The notes below the pieces were generated by a model. The model did no database searches. It was given only the letters and a program-made list of their open reading frames with translations, and was not told the origin of the DNA. From contig NZ_CP066265.1 of NCBI RefSeq assembly GCF_023278085.1, forward strand, positions 4,660,501-4,724,500: 64,000 nt of DNA, in the 5' to 3' direction. This DNA is from Pseudomonas syringae (GTDB lineage Bacteria > Pseudomonadota > Gammaproteobacteria > Pseudomonadales > Pseudomonadaceae). Below, piece after piece: positions 18,152 to 27,170 of the stretch (within the stretch, counting starts at the first letter, position 1; every line of letters begins with the position of its first letter). The translations under genes and the position numbers were made by a program.

Positions 18152-20932
18152 CTAGTCTGCGTTGAATACCGGCAATTCAATGCTGAATCGCGCGCCTTCG
18201 TCCACGTTGCTCACGGTAAGCTGACCGCCCATCTGATCGACAATGCCGTAGCTGACCGACAGCCCCAGCCCGGTGCCGACGCCCACCGGTTTGGTGGTGA
18301 AAAACGGCTCGAAAATACGCTCCAGCAGACGCGGATCGATACCGCCGCCGTTGTCCTGCACCACCAGACGGATGATGTTTTCATCGCGCTCGGCCTCGAC
18401 ACTGATCCACGGCTCGAATCCCCGATCCTTTTCCCGACGCGACAACAACGCATCGCGGGCATTGACCATCAAATTGATCAGCACTTGCTCCAGTTGATCG
18501 ACGTGGCCGCGCACCTGCACGCCCTCAAGCATGCTCCCGACACGCAACTGAACGCCTTTGCCTTTCATGCCTTCGGTCAGCATCGAGATCGTGCCTTCGA
18601 CCGCCTGAACCGGATCGAACAGTTGCTCTTCGACCTCGGAGCGCCGACCAAACACCCGCATGTGGTCCACCACCCGAGCAGCACGTTGCACCTGGGCGTC
18701 GATGCGATTGAGCTTTTCGGTGAGGTACTCAATGTCCACGTCGCCGCGCCCCAGACGCTTGAGCACGTTGACCACCGCCATGCGCATGACATTGAGCGGC
18801 TGATTGATCTCGTGGGCCAGGCCGGTGGCCATTTCGCCCAGGGTGGCCATTTTGGCGCTCTGGTTCAGTTGCATTCGGGAGCGGCGCACATCGGTGTTGT
18901 CGCGCCCTACCGCCTGAACCTCGACCAGCTTGCCTTGCTCGTCGAACACACCCCGGTCTGCCCACACCCACCAGGCGTATTCACGACCGGGCAATTCGAT
19001 GCAGATCTCTTCGGTGCTCAATGGCGACTCCGGGGTCAACAGCCCGATGCGCTTGATGAACGCCTCGCGCTGCTCATCGGAAAGCCAGTCGCCCAGGTTG
19101 ATCCCGGTCAACTGCTCCGGGGTGCATTCCATATAGTTGGCCAGCGGCCGGTTGCCGAAACTGAGCACCAGGTCCGGCGTGTAGCGACAGATCATGGCCG
19201 GCGAGTCCTCGACCAGAATCCGGTAACGCTCTTCGCTCTTGCGCACCTGCTCCGCCGCCAGGGTCGCCTCGGTAACATCCAGCCACAGGCCGACCGCTTC
19301 CACCGGAATACCGAGGTCATCGCGCAGCAGGCGTGCTTCGTCCAGCAGCCAGTGATAATCGCCCTGCCGGTCGCGAAGCCGATAGCGCCGACTGACGAAG
19401 CCTTCGCGCAGCAGCTGGCGAGTGCGCTCGAACCAGATGTCACGGTCTTCAGGGTGAATGTATTCAGCCAGTTGACCGTCTACGCAATCCGCCAGCGTCC
19501 AGCCGAGCAACGGGGCGAGGCTGTCACTGAAAAAAGTCGGTTCCAGATTGCCCTGGTCGTAACGCTGGACGTAGATCACCGCGGGCGAACTGGCAATCAG
19601 GTTATCCAGCCTCGCGTGCGCGGCGGCCGCTTCGGTTTCCTGATTCTTGATATCGCTGACGTCAAGCATGAAGCCCAGCACCCGCTGCACCTGACCGCTG
19701 ACCAGCGCCTGACCCTGAATACGAAACCACAGGGTTTCCTGAGCCGGATCGCTCTGCGCCAAGCGTACGCACAGCAACATCGGTGTGCCTTTGTCACGCA
19801 GCCTGGCCAGGCGGCTGGACAATTCCTGTCGATCTGCCGGATGAATCAGCGCCAGCCAGTCCGTACGCGACAGGCTTTCGATCCGGTCGCCGACACGCAG
19901 ATTACGCGCCAGCTGCGGGGCAAGCAGGATCTCGTCACTGGCCGGCAGCAACTCCCACCAGCCGGTACCCAGCAGATCCTGCAGCACCGCCAGACGCTCG
20001 ACATGATGACGATTATGCTGCTCCGACAGGCGAAACAGTACCGGCCCGGCCAGCGCCGAACACAGGTTCAGCCATTCGCGCTCGCCCAGATCCGGAGCCT
20101 GCTGCTGCGGGTCATAAAAGCCGAACATCAACCAGGCCTTGGCCACGTTGTCCCGACTGTGAGGTATCAGAAAACCGTTGGCGTTGCCGAAGGCGCTTTG
20201 CAGCCCGGCGTGTCCGGCGTCGCTGCCGAACTTCAATGGATGCGCACTGTTGGCGTCGAACGAATCCAGTGCGCTGCCCAGGCGCTGCCCGACCTGCCAC
20301 AGCTCCGGCGCAGTGTGGGCGCTGTACTGGCAGTAGACACGCCAGCCAACGCCGCTGGTTTCCGGCAACACCAATGCGACGCAAGGGATACGCCAGAGCT
20401 GCGCCAGCTCCTCCAGTTGCTCGGTCACCACCGCGGTAAGCCGCTCGACGTTGCAGACCCGCACCCGCTCCGCCATCTGCCCGGCGAAACGCAGGCACTG
20501 CTGGCGACTGCGTGCGGCGCTGGCCTCTTCCATCAAATCGCTGATATCGAGCAATTGCAGCAGCCAGCCCTTGCCATGCGCCTGCACCCAGCCACGGGCG
20601 TGCAGGGTGTGCGCGTCAGCACTTTTGAAATCCAGGTCGAGCATGTGCCCCAGCCAGTCATGCGGTACGCCTTCGATGACCAGCGCGCTGTTGGGCAAAA
20701 GCAGGTTCATCAGCCGTTGCGTCGCAATCACCGGCGCAGCGATACCCAGCCGCGCAAGCAAATTCGCACTGAGGCTTTGCACCCGCCCCTCGTCGTCGAG
20801 CAGCAGGTAGAGATCGGCGCCAATCGGATCAGGCTCGCTGCCTGGCGCCACATTCTGTGGCGCACTCTGCGGCACGGGCGACGGTTCACCACGGCCCAGC
20901 CAACGGCTCAGGCGGTTTTTATCAAGGGACAA
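18152..20932 (-). CDS. pprA: Multi-PAS sensor histidine kinase, PprA-like
   Basis: This kinase of about 926 residues has no obvious transmembrane segment, so it is probably cytosolic. An N-terminal region is followed by several PAS/PAC units in the middle (for example around [19 protein letters not shown] and the following [16 protein letters not shown] segment). The HisKA phosphoacceptor is H707 in [10 protein letters not shown], with an ATPase domain bearing [18 protein letters not shown] and [11 protein letters not shown]. It should phosphorylate PprB, encoded nearby on the other strand; in P. aeruginosa PprA-PprB controls the Tad pilus and adhesins. The start is uncertain: a TTG at 20932 overlaps the end of the TadE-like gene, and TTG 20986 or GTG 20983 would add 17-18 residues; none has a strong ribosome site. 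Confidence 0.83.
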   Translation of the reverse strand: MSLDKNRLSRWLGRGEPSPVPQSAPQNVAPGSEPDPIGADLYLLLDDEGRVQSLSANLLARLGIAAPVIATQRLMNLLLPNSALVIEGVPHDWLGHMLDLDFKSADAHTLHARGWVQAHGKGWLLQLLDISDLMEEASAARSRQQCLRFAGQMAERVRVCNVERLTAVVTEQLEELAQLWRIPCVALVLPETSGVGWRVYCQYSAHTAPELWQVGQRLGSALDSFDANSAHPLKFGSDAGHAGLQSAFGNANGFLIPHSRDNVAKAWLMFGFYDPQQQAPDLGEREWLNLCSALAGPVLFRLSEQHNRHHVERLAVLQDLLGTGWWELLPASDEILLAPQLARNLRVGDRIESLSRTDWLALIHPADRQELSSRLARLRDKGTPMLLCVRLAQSDPAQETLWFRIQGQALVSGQVQRVLGFMLDVSDIKNQETEAAAAHARLDNLIASSPAVIYVQRYDQGNLEPTFFSDSLAPLLGWTLADCVDGQLAEYIHPEDRDIWFERTRQLLREGFVSRRYRLRDRQGDYHWLLDEARLLRDDLGIPVEAVGLWLDVTEATLAAEQVRKSEERYRILVEDSPAMICRYTPDLVLSFGNRPLANYMECTPEQLTGINLGDWLSDEQREAFIKRIGLLTPESPLSTEEICIELPGREYAWWVWADRGVFDEQGKLVEVQAVGRDNTDVRRSRMQLNQSAKMATLGEMATGLAHEINQPLNVMRMAVVNVLKRLGRGDVDIEYLTEKLNRIDAQVQRAARVVDHMRVFGRRSEVEEQLFDPVQAVEGTISMLTEGMKGKGVQLRVGSMLEGVQVRGHVDQLEQVLINLMVNARDALLSRREKDRGFEPWISVEAERDENIIRLVVQDNGGGIDPRLLERIFEPFFTTKPVGVGTGLGLSVSYGIVDQMGGQLTVSNVDEGARFSIELPVFNAD

Positions 20933-21377
20933 GTTGCAGGCTCGCTTGTGCAGTGAGGTTATTCGGCAAGCGCGGGACTTCACCAATGCCCGGCAGCGTC
21001 AACAGCGGCAAGACCTGGGTCAACCGGGTCTTGGGATACTGGATCGTCACCGTCAGCACGCCAGCGGTGTAGGTCACGCTGGTGTAGGCAGAACTGAAAC
21101 CCAACGCAGCCGGCATCCATGCCAACTGTGTCATGACCACACTCTGTGACTGACTGCGCAACAGGCTGTCGTAATTGGCAATGGCCGGACTGAGCGCGAC
21201 ACTTCGGCGCACGGCTTCACTGGCAGCCGCATTGAAAGACTGCATCATCAGCAACGGCAGGCTATAACTCACCATGCCGTAGAACACGGCAAAAAAGATG
21301 ACGAACACCGCCGCAAACTCAATAGCAGCGGCGCCCCGTTGTTTACCCGGAGAAGAATGATGCAAGACTGTTTTCAT
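20922..21377 (-). CDS. TadE-like pseudopilin
   Basis: This 151-residue protein has the TadE/TadF architecture: a short basic leader (KQRGAAAIEFAAV), a prepilin-like processing region and one hydrophobic segment (FVIFFAVFYGMVSYSLPLLMM), then a small exported domain. Such proteins are processed by the prepilin peptidase and help assemble Flp pili. The ATG at 21377 is chosen over an upstream in-frame start at 21437. The gene is divergent from fppA, overlaps the putative pprA start, and so may be cotranscribed with pprA. Confidence 0.8.
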   Translation of the reverse strand: MKTVLHHSSPGKQRGAAAIEFAAVFVIFFAVFYGMVSYSLPLLMMQSFNAAASEAVRRSVALSPAIANYDSLLRSQSQSVVMTQLAWMPAALGFSSAYTSVTYTAGVLTVTIQYPKTRLTQVLPLLTLPGIGEVPRLPNNLTAQASLQLVP

Positions 21378-21452
21378 GCCGACGTCTACCCTGACACTTG
21401 CGACCTCACAACAGCATAGATTCTTTCCGGTAAACAAGGTGTATTTTGATTG

Positions 21453-21923
21453 ATGAAATTATGTTTCCTACTTGTGTGGTGCGCCCTCTGTGCCGAGCAG
21501 GACGCTCGAAAGAAAGAAATCTCCAACCTGCTGACAATTGGCGTATTTGCCATTGCCGCGGGCTATCTGATTGTTAATGGCCGGACCTGGCTGGGTGCAG
21601 CGCCTGCAGAGGCCGCGCTGGCCGTGTTGATTGCGCTGGGCCTGACGCTGCCTGGCTATGCGCTGGGCCGTCTGGGCGCTGGAGACGTCAAGCTGTTGGC
21701 GGCGCTGGCACTTGCATCGAACAGCACTTATCTGCTGGGTACGTTTATTGGCGCTGGTGTCGCCCTGCTGATATGGCTGGTCATTGGAGGCGCAGTATGG
21801 AACCTTATTCACCAAGGGCTTACGCGACGCTATACGTACATGAACCCGAAAGCGCCAGATAAATATCCCTTCTCGCCGTTTTTGTTTGTCGGGTTGCTGA
21901 TGACGGCTGTCTTGATCCACTAG
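21453..21923 (+). CDS. fppA: Flp prepilin peptidase (A24 family)
   Basis: This 156-residue inner-membrane aspartic peptidase has the two catalytic aspartates: the first in AEQDARKKEISN and the second in the GxGD motif LGAGDVKLL. It lacks the N-terminal methylase domain of PilD, which fits the CpaA/TadV class that cleaves Flp prepilin and TadE-type pseudopilins. Several membrane segments are visible. Its substrate Flp is encoded about 20 kb away at 41760-41984. The ATG at 21453 is used; the preceding TTG is an alternative. Confidence 0.9.
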   Translation: MKLCFLLVWCALCAEQDARKKEISNLLTIGVFAIAAGYLIVNGRTWLGAAPAEAALAVLIALGLTLPGYALGRLGAGDVKLLAALALASNSTYLLGTFIGAGVALLIWLVIGGAVWNLIHQGLTRRYTYMNPKAPDKYPFSPFLFVGLLMTAVLIH

Positions 21924-22082
21924 TCTGACTGTCCGGCTAATGCTATGTACATAGTCAGAAAGTGCAGCTACGTTTAAAGCGTCTATCTGAAAAGACTCAC
22001 GCTCAAACACAGCTCAATCATGTTTTGCTGAATGGATTAAGTCCTTGATTCACTATTGAGGCATAACAGCATGGAGTAGCAT

Positions 22083-22865
22083 GTGAATATATCCCGAATT
22101 ACAAAAGTTCTGGTGGTTGATGACCAGCCTCTTGTCGTTGAAGAACTCTGCGAGTTTCTGGAGAGCAACGACTTTCAATGTGTGCGCTGCCGCTCAAGTC
22201 TGGAAGCCATAGAACAGTTCAGCCATGACAGCAGCATCGGAATTGTCCTGTGCGACCTGGAAATGCCCGGCATGAACGGCATCGAGATGGTCGAGGCCAT
22301 GAAGCAGATCGGCGGCAAGATGCACCTGTTCGAGGCCATCATGCTGACCGGGCGGGCCGAAAAAAAGGACGTGATCAAAGCCTTGCGCGCAGGCATTGCC
22401 GATTATTACCAGAAACCGGTCAATCTGGAGGATCTGCTGGAAGGCGTGCGGCTCCAGCTGGAGGCGCTGGACGAGCGGCAGAAGAACCGGCAACAGTTGG
22501 GCCTGCTAAACGAAAAGCTTCAGCATCTGGCGGCGTCCATCGACGACCTCTACCAGAATCTGGACAACAGCCGATCGTCGCCACCCACCGAGCGCCGCAC
22601 GCGCAGTGCGGCGCCAGACAACGCGCCGATGTCCATGGCGCTGGCCAAGCTCTCGCCTCGCCAGGTGGATGTGGCCCGCCTGGTCAGTACCGGGCTGACC
22701 AACTACCAGATCGCCTGCGAATTGGGGATTACTGAAAACACCGTAAAACTCTACGTATCGCAGGTGCTGCGTCTGACTCACATGCACAATCGCACGCAAC
22801 TGGCCCTGGCGTTTTCACCCGGCAAAACCGCAGAACGGCAGCGCGCCATCGAAAATCAGGAGTGA
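22083..22865 (+). CDS. pprB: LuxR-type response regulator PprB
   Basis: This 260-residue regulator has an N-terminal receiver domain with the acidic pair D13-D14 and phosphoacceptor D58 in VLCDLEMPG, then a linker and a C-terminal LuxR/FixJ helix-turn-helix (about residues 195-250, LSPRQVDVARLVSTGLTNYQIACELGI). The GTG at 22083 starts the protein. In P. aeruginosa PprB activates the flp-tad operons and Bap/CupE adhesins and favours biofilm formation; a similar role here is inferred from homology and its setting beside pprA, fppA and tad genes. Confidence 0.88.
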   Translation: MNISRITKVLVVDDQPLVVEELCEFLESNDFQCVRCRSSLEAIEQFSHDSSIGIVLCDLEMPGMNGIEMVEAMKQIGGKMHLFEAIMLTGRAEKKDVIKALRAGIADYYQKPVNLEDLLEGVRLQLEALDERQKNRQQLGLLNEKLQHLAASIDDLYQNLDNSRSSPPTERRTRSAAPDNAPMSMALAKLSPRQVDVARLVSTGLTNYQIACELGITENTVKLYVSQVLRLTHMHNRTQLALAFSPGKTAERQRAIENQE

Positions 22866-22884
22866 AGCAGGATGACGCTACCGG

Positions 22885-24528
22885 TTACGCCTTCACCACC
22901 TGGTAAGGCGCATCCGACAGCGAGGAATGCACCTGATTGCGACCGGCATGCTTGGCGCGATACAACGCGATGTCAGCCTGGGATGCCAGGCTCAGGCTGT
23001 CGTCATGTGTGCCGAGGCAGACCACACCGGCACTGAAGGTACAGAACAGGTCGACAGGCTGCGCGGGATAATGAATTTCTGCGAAACGGTGACGAATTTC
23101 GTCGAGCACTTTATGCGCACTGTGGATATCGGTGTCCGGCATGACCACCGCGAATTCCTCGCCGCCGTAACGGCCAATGAAATCGGTTTTGCGCAAACGT
23201 TGCTTGAGAAACAGCGCCAGGCTTTTGATCACGCGGTCGCCCATCGGATGCCCGTGGCTGTCATTGACCCGCTTGAAGTGATCGATATCGAGCATGGCGA
23301 AGCACAGTGGCTTGTCTTCACGCCGCGCACGAAAGCTGCAATCTTCCAGCAGTTGCAGGATGTGCGTGTGATTGTAGAGCCCGGTCAGGCTGTCACGGAC
23401 CATGCGCGCCTTCAGGCTGCGGGCCCTGGCGGCGCGATTGCGAACCGTGGTGATCAAATGGCGCGGCTTGATCGGCTTGGTCAGGAAGTCGTCGCCGCCT
23501 TCGCTCATGGCGTCGAGTTGCTTGTCCTGATCATCTTCAGCCGACAGGTAAATGATCGGCACACTGACATAACGGTCATTGTGCCGAATGACCTTGGCCA
23601 GCTCCGTTCCGGTACAGCCCGGCATGTACATGTCGAGAATGATCAGATCGGGTTGAAACTCGGCCAGCTCGGCCATCGCCTGAATCGGGTCGATCAACAC
23701 CCGCGTCACGATACCGGCAGCATTCAGCACGCGCTCGGTGTGCAGCGCCTGGGCACGTGAGTCATCGATGATCAGCACCTTGTAAGGCTCGTATTGCGCT
23801 ACACAGGTCAGGACTTCGATTTTTTCCAGCAGGCTCGACGCTTCCAGCGCACCGGTCAAAAATTCTTCACCGCCCGCCCGCACCGCAGCCAGCCGGGTAG
23901 GCGTATCAGTTTCGTGATGGCTGAAAAACAGCAAGGGCAGCTTCTGCTCCAGCCCTTCCTGGGCGATCGATGCCAGCTTCAAACCCTGGCCCGGACCGCC
24001 AAAGTCGACATCCATGACAATCGCCGCCGGATGTCGTTGCGCCATCGCTGCCTGGAAGTCAGACACATGGTGCAACGAAAGCGCAGCCAGACCGAAAAAT
24101 TCCAGTTGCTTGGCCAGCCGCTCGGCGCGCTCGTCATCCTGAAGCACCACATACACCGGCTTGCGCAGCGGCGGCAGTGAAGTCTGTTCAAGCCTGTCGC
24201 CGTGCCTGAGCCCGGTACGCGACAGGCGCTGCATCAAACGATTGAGCTCGGTGATGGCGCTGCTGTTGAGGCGACCACGGTTGGCTTCGACGGCTTTAAG
24301 CGCCTGACTGATCTCGTGCGCCAGGGTGACATGCTCGACCTGCTCGAAGCGCTCGGCAAACCGCAGCAGACGCAGGGTCGACTCATTAAGCTCGGCCATA
24401 TCAGCGAGCGACCATTCGGCTTTTTGCAGGCGTTGCCATGTCTCAAGAATCTGACGTGCCTGATGAATGACCCGTTGGGCAAAGTGATGCTTCAAGCGAT
24501 CGCGACTGGGATCTTCGGGCTCTGTCAT
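22885..24528 (-). CDS. gcbA: Response-regulator diguanylate cyclase, GcbA-like
   Basis: This 547-residue protein makes cyclic di-GMP from GTP. An N-terminal helical region is followed by a degenerate receiver (about residues 125-240), where the usual conserved lysine near its end is lost, then a complete receiver (IIDDS, phosphoacceptor in LIILDMYMPG), and a C-terminal GGDEF domain with the active motif RYGGEEFAVV. An RKTD inhibitory site sits five residues before GGEEF, so product inhibition is expected. Homologues called GcbA promote initial attachment in P. fluorescens and P. aeruginosa. It is convergent with pprB, separated by 19 bases, and lies next to the DUF2333-speA block as in P. aeruginosa. 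Confidence 0.85.
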   Translation of the reverse strand: MTEPEDPSRDRLKHHFAQRVIHQARQILETWQRLQKAEWSLADMAELNESTLRLLRFAERFEQVEHVTLAHEISQALKAVEANRGRLNSSAITELNRLMQRLSRTGLRHGDRLEQTSLPPLRKPVYVVLQDDERAERLAKQLEFFGLAALSLHHVSDFQAAMAQRHPAAIVMDVDFGGPGQGLKLASIAQEGLEQKLPLLFFSHHETDTPTRLAAVRAGGEEFLTGALEASSLLEKIEVLTCVAQYEPYKVLIIDDSRAQALHTERVLNAAGIVTRVLIDPIQAMAELAEFQPDLIILDMYMPGCTGTELAKVIRHNDRYVSVPIIYLSAEDDQDKQLDAMSEGGDDFLTKPIKPRHLITTVRNRAARARSLKARMVRDSLTGLYNHTHILQLLEDCSFRARREDKPLCFAMLDIDHFKRVNDSHGHPMGDRVIKSLALFLKQRLRKTDFIGRYGGEEFAVVMPDTDIHSAHKVLDEIRHRFAEIHYPAQPVDLFCTFSAGVVCLGTHDDSLSLASQADIALYRAKHAGRNQVHSSLSDAPYQVVKA

Positions 24529-24671
24529 ATTCAGACTACTATGGTTTTTCTGAGCAGCATGGCTGATGGCGCTATGCTAGCACCTCCGATACGACGGCAG
24601 CGCGCCGTAAGTCACTTATTTGACAACATTTGGATGGCGCTTAGCCATCACTCAAAATCAATCGACTGATA

Positions 24672-24812
24672 GATAAGAGCTATAAGCCTCAAGCTGCAAG
24701 CTGCAAGCTAAAAGCTACAGAGATTCGCTTTAGGCTTGAAGCTTGAAGCTTGAAGCTTGAAGCTTGAAGCTTGAAGCTCATAGCTTGAAGCTTGCCCCTC
24801 ATAGCTTGAAAC
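24672..24812. repeat. AAGCTTGAAGC-type repeats with (GCTTGAA)x6
   Basis: Six perfect tandem copies of the heptamer GCTTGAA run from 24734 to 24775, flanked by degenerate AGCTGCAAGCT and ATAGCTTGAAGCT units. They lie in the 349-bp gap between gcbA and the DUF2333 gene, about 100 bases before the latter's ATG. A related repeat occurs at 59905-59999. The remainder of this gap holds no gene I can support; it must contain both divergent promoters. Confidence 0.85.
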
Positions 24813-24877
24813 TGCTTAATGACGTTGCGGTCGAACGACTCGTGAAGCACTCAACTCAAGATCGAAAGGACCCTACC

Positions 24878-25957
24878 ATGCTGGATTGGAAGAACCGCGC
24901 AGGCAGCTCGGGCGAGCGCACCGCTGATACCTCATCGGCCAAACGCCGAGGGTACCTGGGTAATTTGTTCTATAGCCGCGCGTTGGGCGCCTTGATCTTG
25001 ATTTATCTGTTGGTCGCCTTGCTGGTCGGCTGGTACTGGAGCAAGGAACCGGCGCTGTTTCCGGTGCAACAGAACGCGCAAGCGGCCGCCGAGCGTGAAG
25101 GCAAGCAGATGGTCATCGGCTACACCACCGTCGAAACCCTGAAGTCCGTGGCGGGCACGCTGTTGAACAAGCCGGGTGGCTACCTGCTGAACGACAAACT
25201 GCCGCCGGGTGTCTGGCTCGACAACATTCCAAGCTGGGAATACGGCGTGCTGGTGCAGGTGCGAGACCTGAGCCGTGCGTTGCGCAAAGACTTCGCCCGC
25301 TCGCAGTCGCAGTCCGCTGAAGATGGCGATCTGGCACGTGCCGAGCCGCTTTTCAACGTGAAAGACGACACCTGGCTGTTCCCTTCCAGCGAGTCTCAAT
25401 ACGCCGAAGGCATCAAGGCTCTGAGCCGCTATCAGGCGCGGTTGTCCGATCCGAACCAGAAAGGCGCGCTGTTTTATGCGCGTGCCGACAACCTGAACAA
25501 CTGGCTGGGCGATGTCGGTACTCGTCTGGGTTCGCTGTCGCAACGTCTGTCAGCCAGCGTGGGCCGGGTCAAACTGAACAGCACGCTGAAAACCGAGAGC
25601 AATATTTCAGTCAAGCCGGGCGAAGTGCCGCAGGTCGATGAGGAAATCGTCGAGACACCGTGGCTGCAGATCGACAACGTGTTCTACGAAGCACGCGGCC
25701 AGGCCTGGGCACTGTCGCACTTGCTGCGAGCGATCGAAGTGGACTTCGCCGACGTACTGGCCAAGAAGAACGCGACGGTCAGCGTGCGCCAGATCATTCG
25801 TGAGCTGGAAGCCTCGCAGGAGCCCATGTGGAGCCCGGTTATCCTCAACGGCAGCCCGTTCGGTGTGTTCGCCAACCACTCGCTGGTCATGGCCAACTAT
25901 ATTTCCCGGGCCAACGCTGCGGTGATCGACCTTCGCCAGTTGCTGAACCAGGGCTGA
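24878..25957 (+). CDS. DUF2333-family membrane protein
   Basis: This 359-residue protein has one transmembrane helix near residues 32-54 and a large, probably periplasmic domain rich in charged residues. It matches the DUF2333 family, which has no known function; the homologue lies in the same place beside gcbA and a Nudix gene in P. aeruginosa. The ATG at 24878 follows GAAAGGA; an in-frame upstream start inside the heptamer repeat is discarded. It ends one base before the Nudix gene start, suggesting one transcript. Confidence 0.85.
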   Translation: MLDWKNRAGSSGERTADTSSAKRRGYLGNLFYSRALGALILIYLLVALLVGWYWSKEPALFPVQQNAQAAAEREGKQMVIGYTTVETLKSVAGTLLNKPGGYLLNDKLPPGVWLDNIPSWEYGVLVQVRDLSRALRKDFARSQSQSAEDGDLARAEPLFNVKDDTWLFPSSESQYAEGIKALSRYQARLSDPNQKGALFYARADNLNNWLGDVGTRLGSLSQRLSASVGRVKLNSTLKTESNISVKPGEVPQVDEEIVETPWLQIDNVFYEARGQAWALSHLLRAIEVDFADVLAKKNATVSVRQIIRELEASQEPMWSPVILNGSPFGVFANHSLVMANYISRANAAVIDLRQLLNQG

Positions 25958-25958
25958 T

Positions 25959-26501
25959 ATGTCCATCCCACCGAACGAGGCCGCGCACCGCGCCGCCTCG
26001 GATGCCGAGCAGATCGCCTGGGTCGACGAGCAGGATCAACTGCTCGGCTCCAGGGTTCGCGCAGAGCTGCGCGAACAAGGTCTGATCGGGCGTGGCACCT
26101 ATATTCTGCTGTTCAACAGCGCAGGCGAACTGTGTGTGCATCGACGCACCCTGAGCAAGGCCATTTACCCCGGTTACTGGGATGTGGCGGCAGGCGGCAT
26201 GGTGCAGGCGGATGAGAGCTATGCCGAGTCCGCTGCTCGCGAGCTGGAAGAAGAGTTGGGGGTGAGCGGCGTGCCGTTGCAGGCCCATGAGCAGTTTTTC
26301 TTTGATCAGACGGGCAACCGGCTGTGGTGCGCGGTGTTTTCGGCTGTGTGGGACGGGCCGCTGACGCTGCAACCCGAAGAAGTGCTGGAGGCGCGCTTCA
26401 TGCCTGTCGACGAAGTGTTGCGTGAGGCTGAACAGACTCCGTACTGCCCTGACTCGCTGGCTGCGCTGAAACGCTATCTGGATCAGGCTGCACATTTTTA
26501 G
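25959..26501 (+). CDS. Nudix hydrolase, YfcD-like
   Basis: This 180-residue protein contains a complete Nudix box at about residues 80-102 (GMVQADESYAESAARELEEELGV in pattern GX5EX7REUXEEXGU). The flanking LCVHRRTLSKAIYPGYWDVAAGG resembles the YfcD/isopentenyl-diphosphate isomerase-like branch. It should hydrolyse a nucleoside-diphosphate-linked compound, but the substrate cannot be read from sequence. It follows the DUF2333 gene directly. Confidence 0.88.
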   Translation: MSIPPNEAAHRAASDAEQIAWVDEQDQLLGSRVRAELREQGLIGRGTYILLFNSAGELCVHRRTLSKAIYPGYWDVAAGGMVQADESYAESAARELEEELGVSGVPLQAHEQFFFDQTGNRLWCAVFSAVWDGPLTLQPEEVLEARFMPVDEVLREAEQTPYCPDSLAALKRYLDQAAHF

Positions 26502-26710
26502 TAAAGCCCGGGTCCGGTAAAGCAAGTGTTCAGTAAATTGGCGCCTCCAGCCCCTTAGCAATCGGCCTGTTTGCCGTTACACTGCGCGACCTTTTTCAAA
26601 CTGTGTCGGCCCCGCCGTCACAGTAGCGCTGCCCCTGCCAGAGTGGGGCTTCGCGGTCGATGGCTGGTATGAGCCCGACCCGTCTTCAGTCCTCAACAAG
26701 AGGATTTTGT

Positions 26711-27082
26711 GTGGCTAAAAAAGCCGCTTCTCTCGCCGCCCTCGGTGGCCTGGTGTTTTCAACCGACGCAGGGCGTCATTGCCCCGACTGTCGCCAACCT
26801 GTCGCTGACTGCACCTGCAAGCAGACTGCCGTTCCGGAAGGCGATGGCATCGCGCGCGTGCGCCGCGAAAGCAAAGGTCGTGGCGGCAAGACCGTCACCA
26901 CCATCAGCGGCGTGCCACTGGCCGAAGAGCCGTTGAAGGAGCTGGCCAAAGCCCTCAAGCAACGCTGCGGCACAGGCGGGTCGCTCAAGGACGGCGTGAT
27001 CGAGATTCAGGGCGATCATGTCGAGTTGCTGTTGGCAGAACTGGTCAAAAAGGGCTTCAAGGCCAAAAAGTCCGGCGGCTGA
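26711..27082 (+). CDS. SUI1/YciH-family translation factor
   Basis: This 123-residue protein is related to eukaryotic initiation factor eIF1 and E. coli YciH. A small N-terminal zinc-ribbon-like segment (HCPDCRQPVADCTCK) precedes the SUI1 domain, with KGRGGKTVTTISGVP and CGTGGSLKDGVIEIQGDH as its core. YciH is thought to tune initiation fidelity; the exact role in Pseudomonas is not settled. The GTG at 26711 follows AAGAGGA and gives the conserved start; longer frames upstream lack support. Confidence 0.9.
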   Translation: MAKKAASLAALGGLVFSTDAGRHCPDCRQPVADCTCKQTAVPEGDGIARVRRESKGRGGKTVTTISGVPLAEEPLKELAKALKQRCGTGGSLKDGVIEIQGDHVELLLAELVKKGFKAKKSGG

Positions 27083-27170
27083 AGCCACCCATCAAATCGT
27101 CACTTCCACTCATTACACTGCGCGCAGCCCGCTTCAGGCTGGCGTAACGACTTCTTTATAGGGGACTTCG

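Noticed and set aside
18485..20956. 823-codon plus-strand frame opposite pprA
   Set aside because: Antisense shadow of the kinase gene; rich in His/Gln/Arg with no recognisable family, while the minus strand has complete HisKA and ATPase motifs.
23868..23900. A GGEEF string in the first receiver-like domain of the GcbA-like protein
   Set aside because: It lies in RAGGEEFLTG within the receiver fold, not in a cyclase context; the genuine motif is the later RYGGEEFAVV preceded by RKTD.
24672..24812. Tandem repeat considered as a CRISPR array
   Set aside because: Units are seven bases with no spacers and no cas genes nearby.
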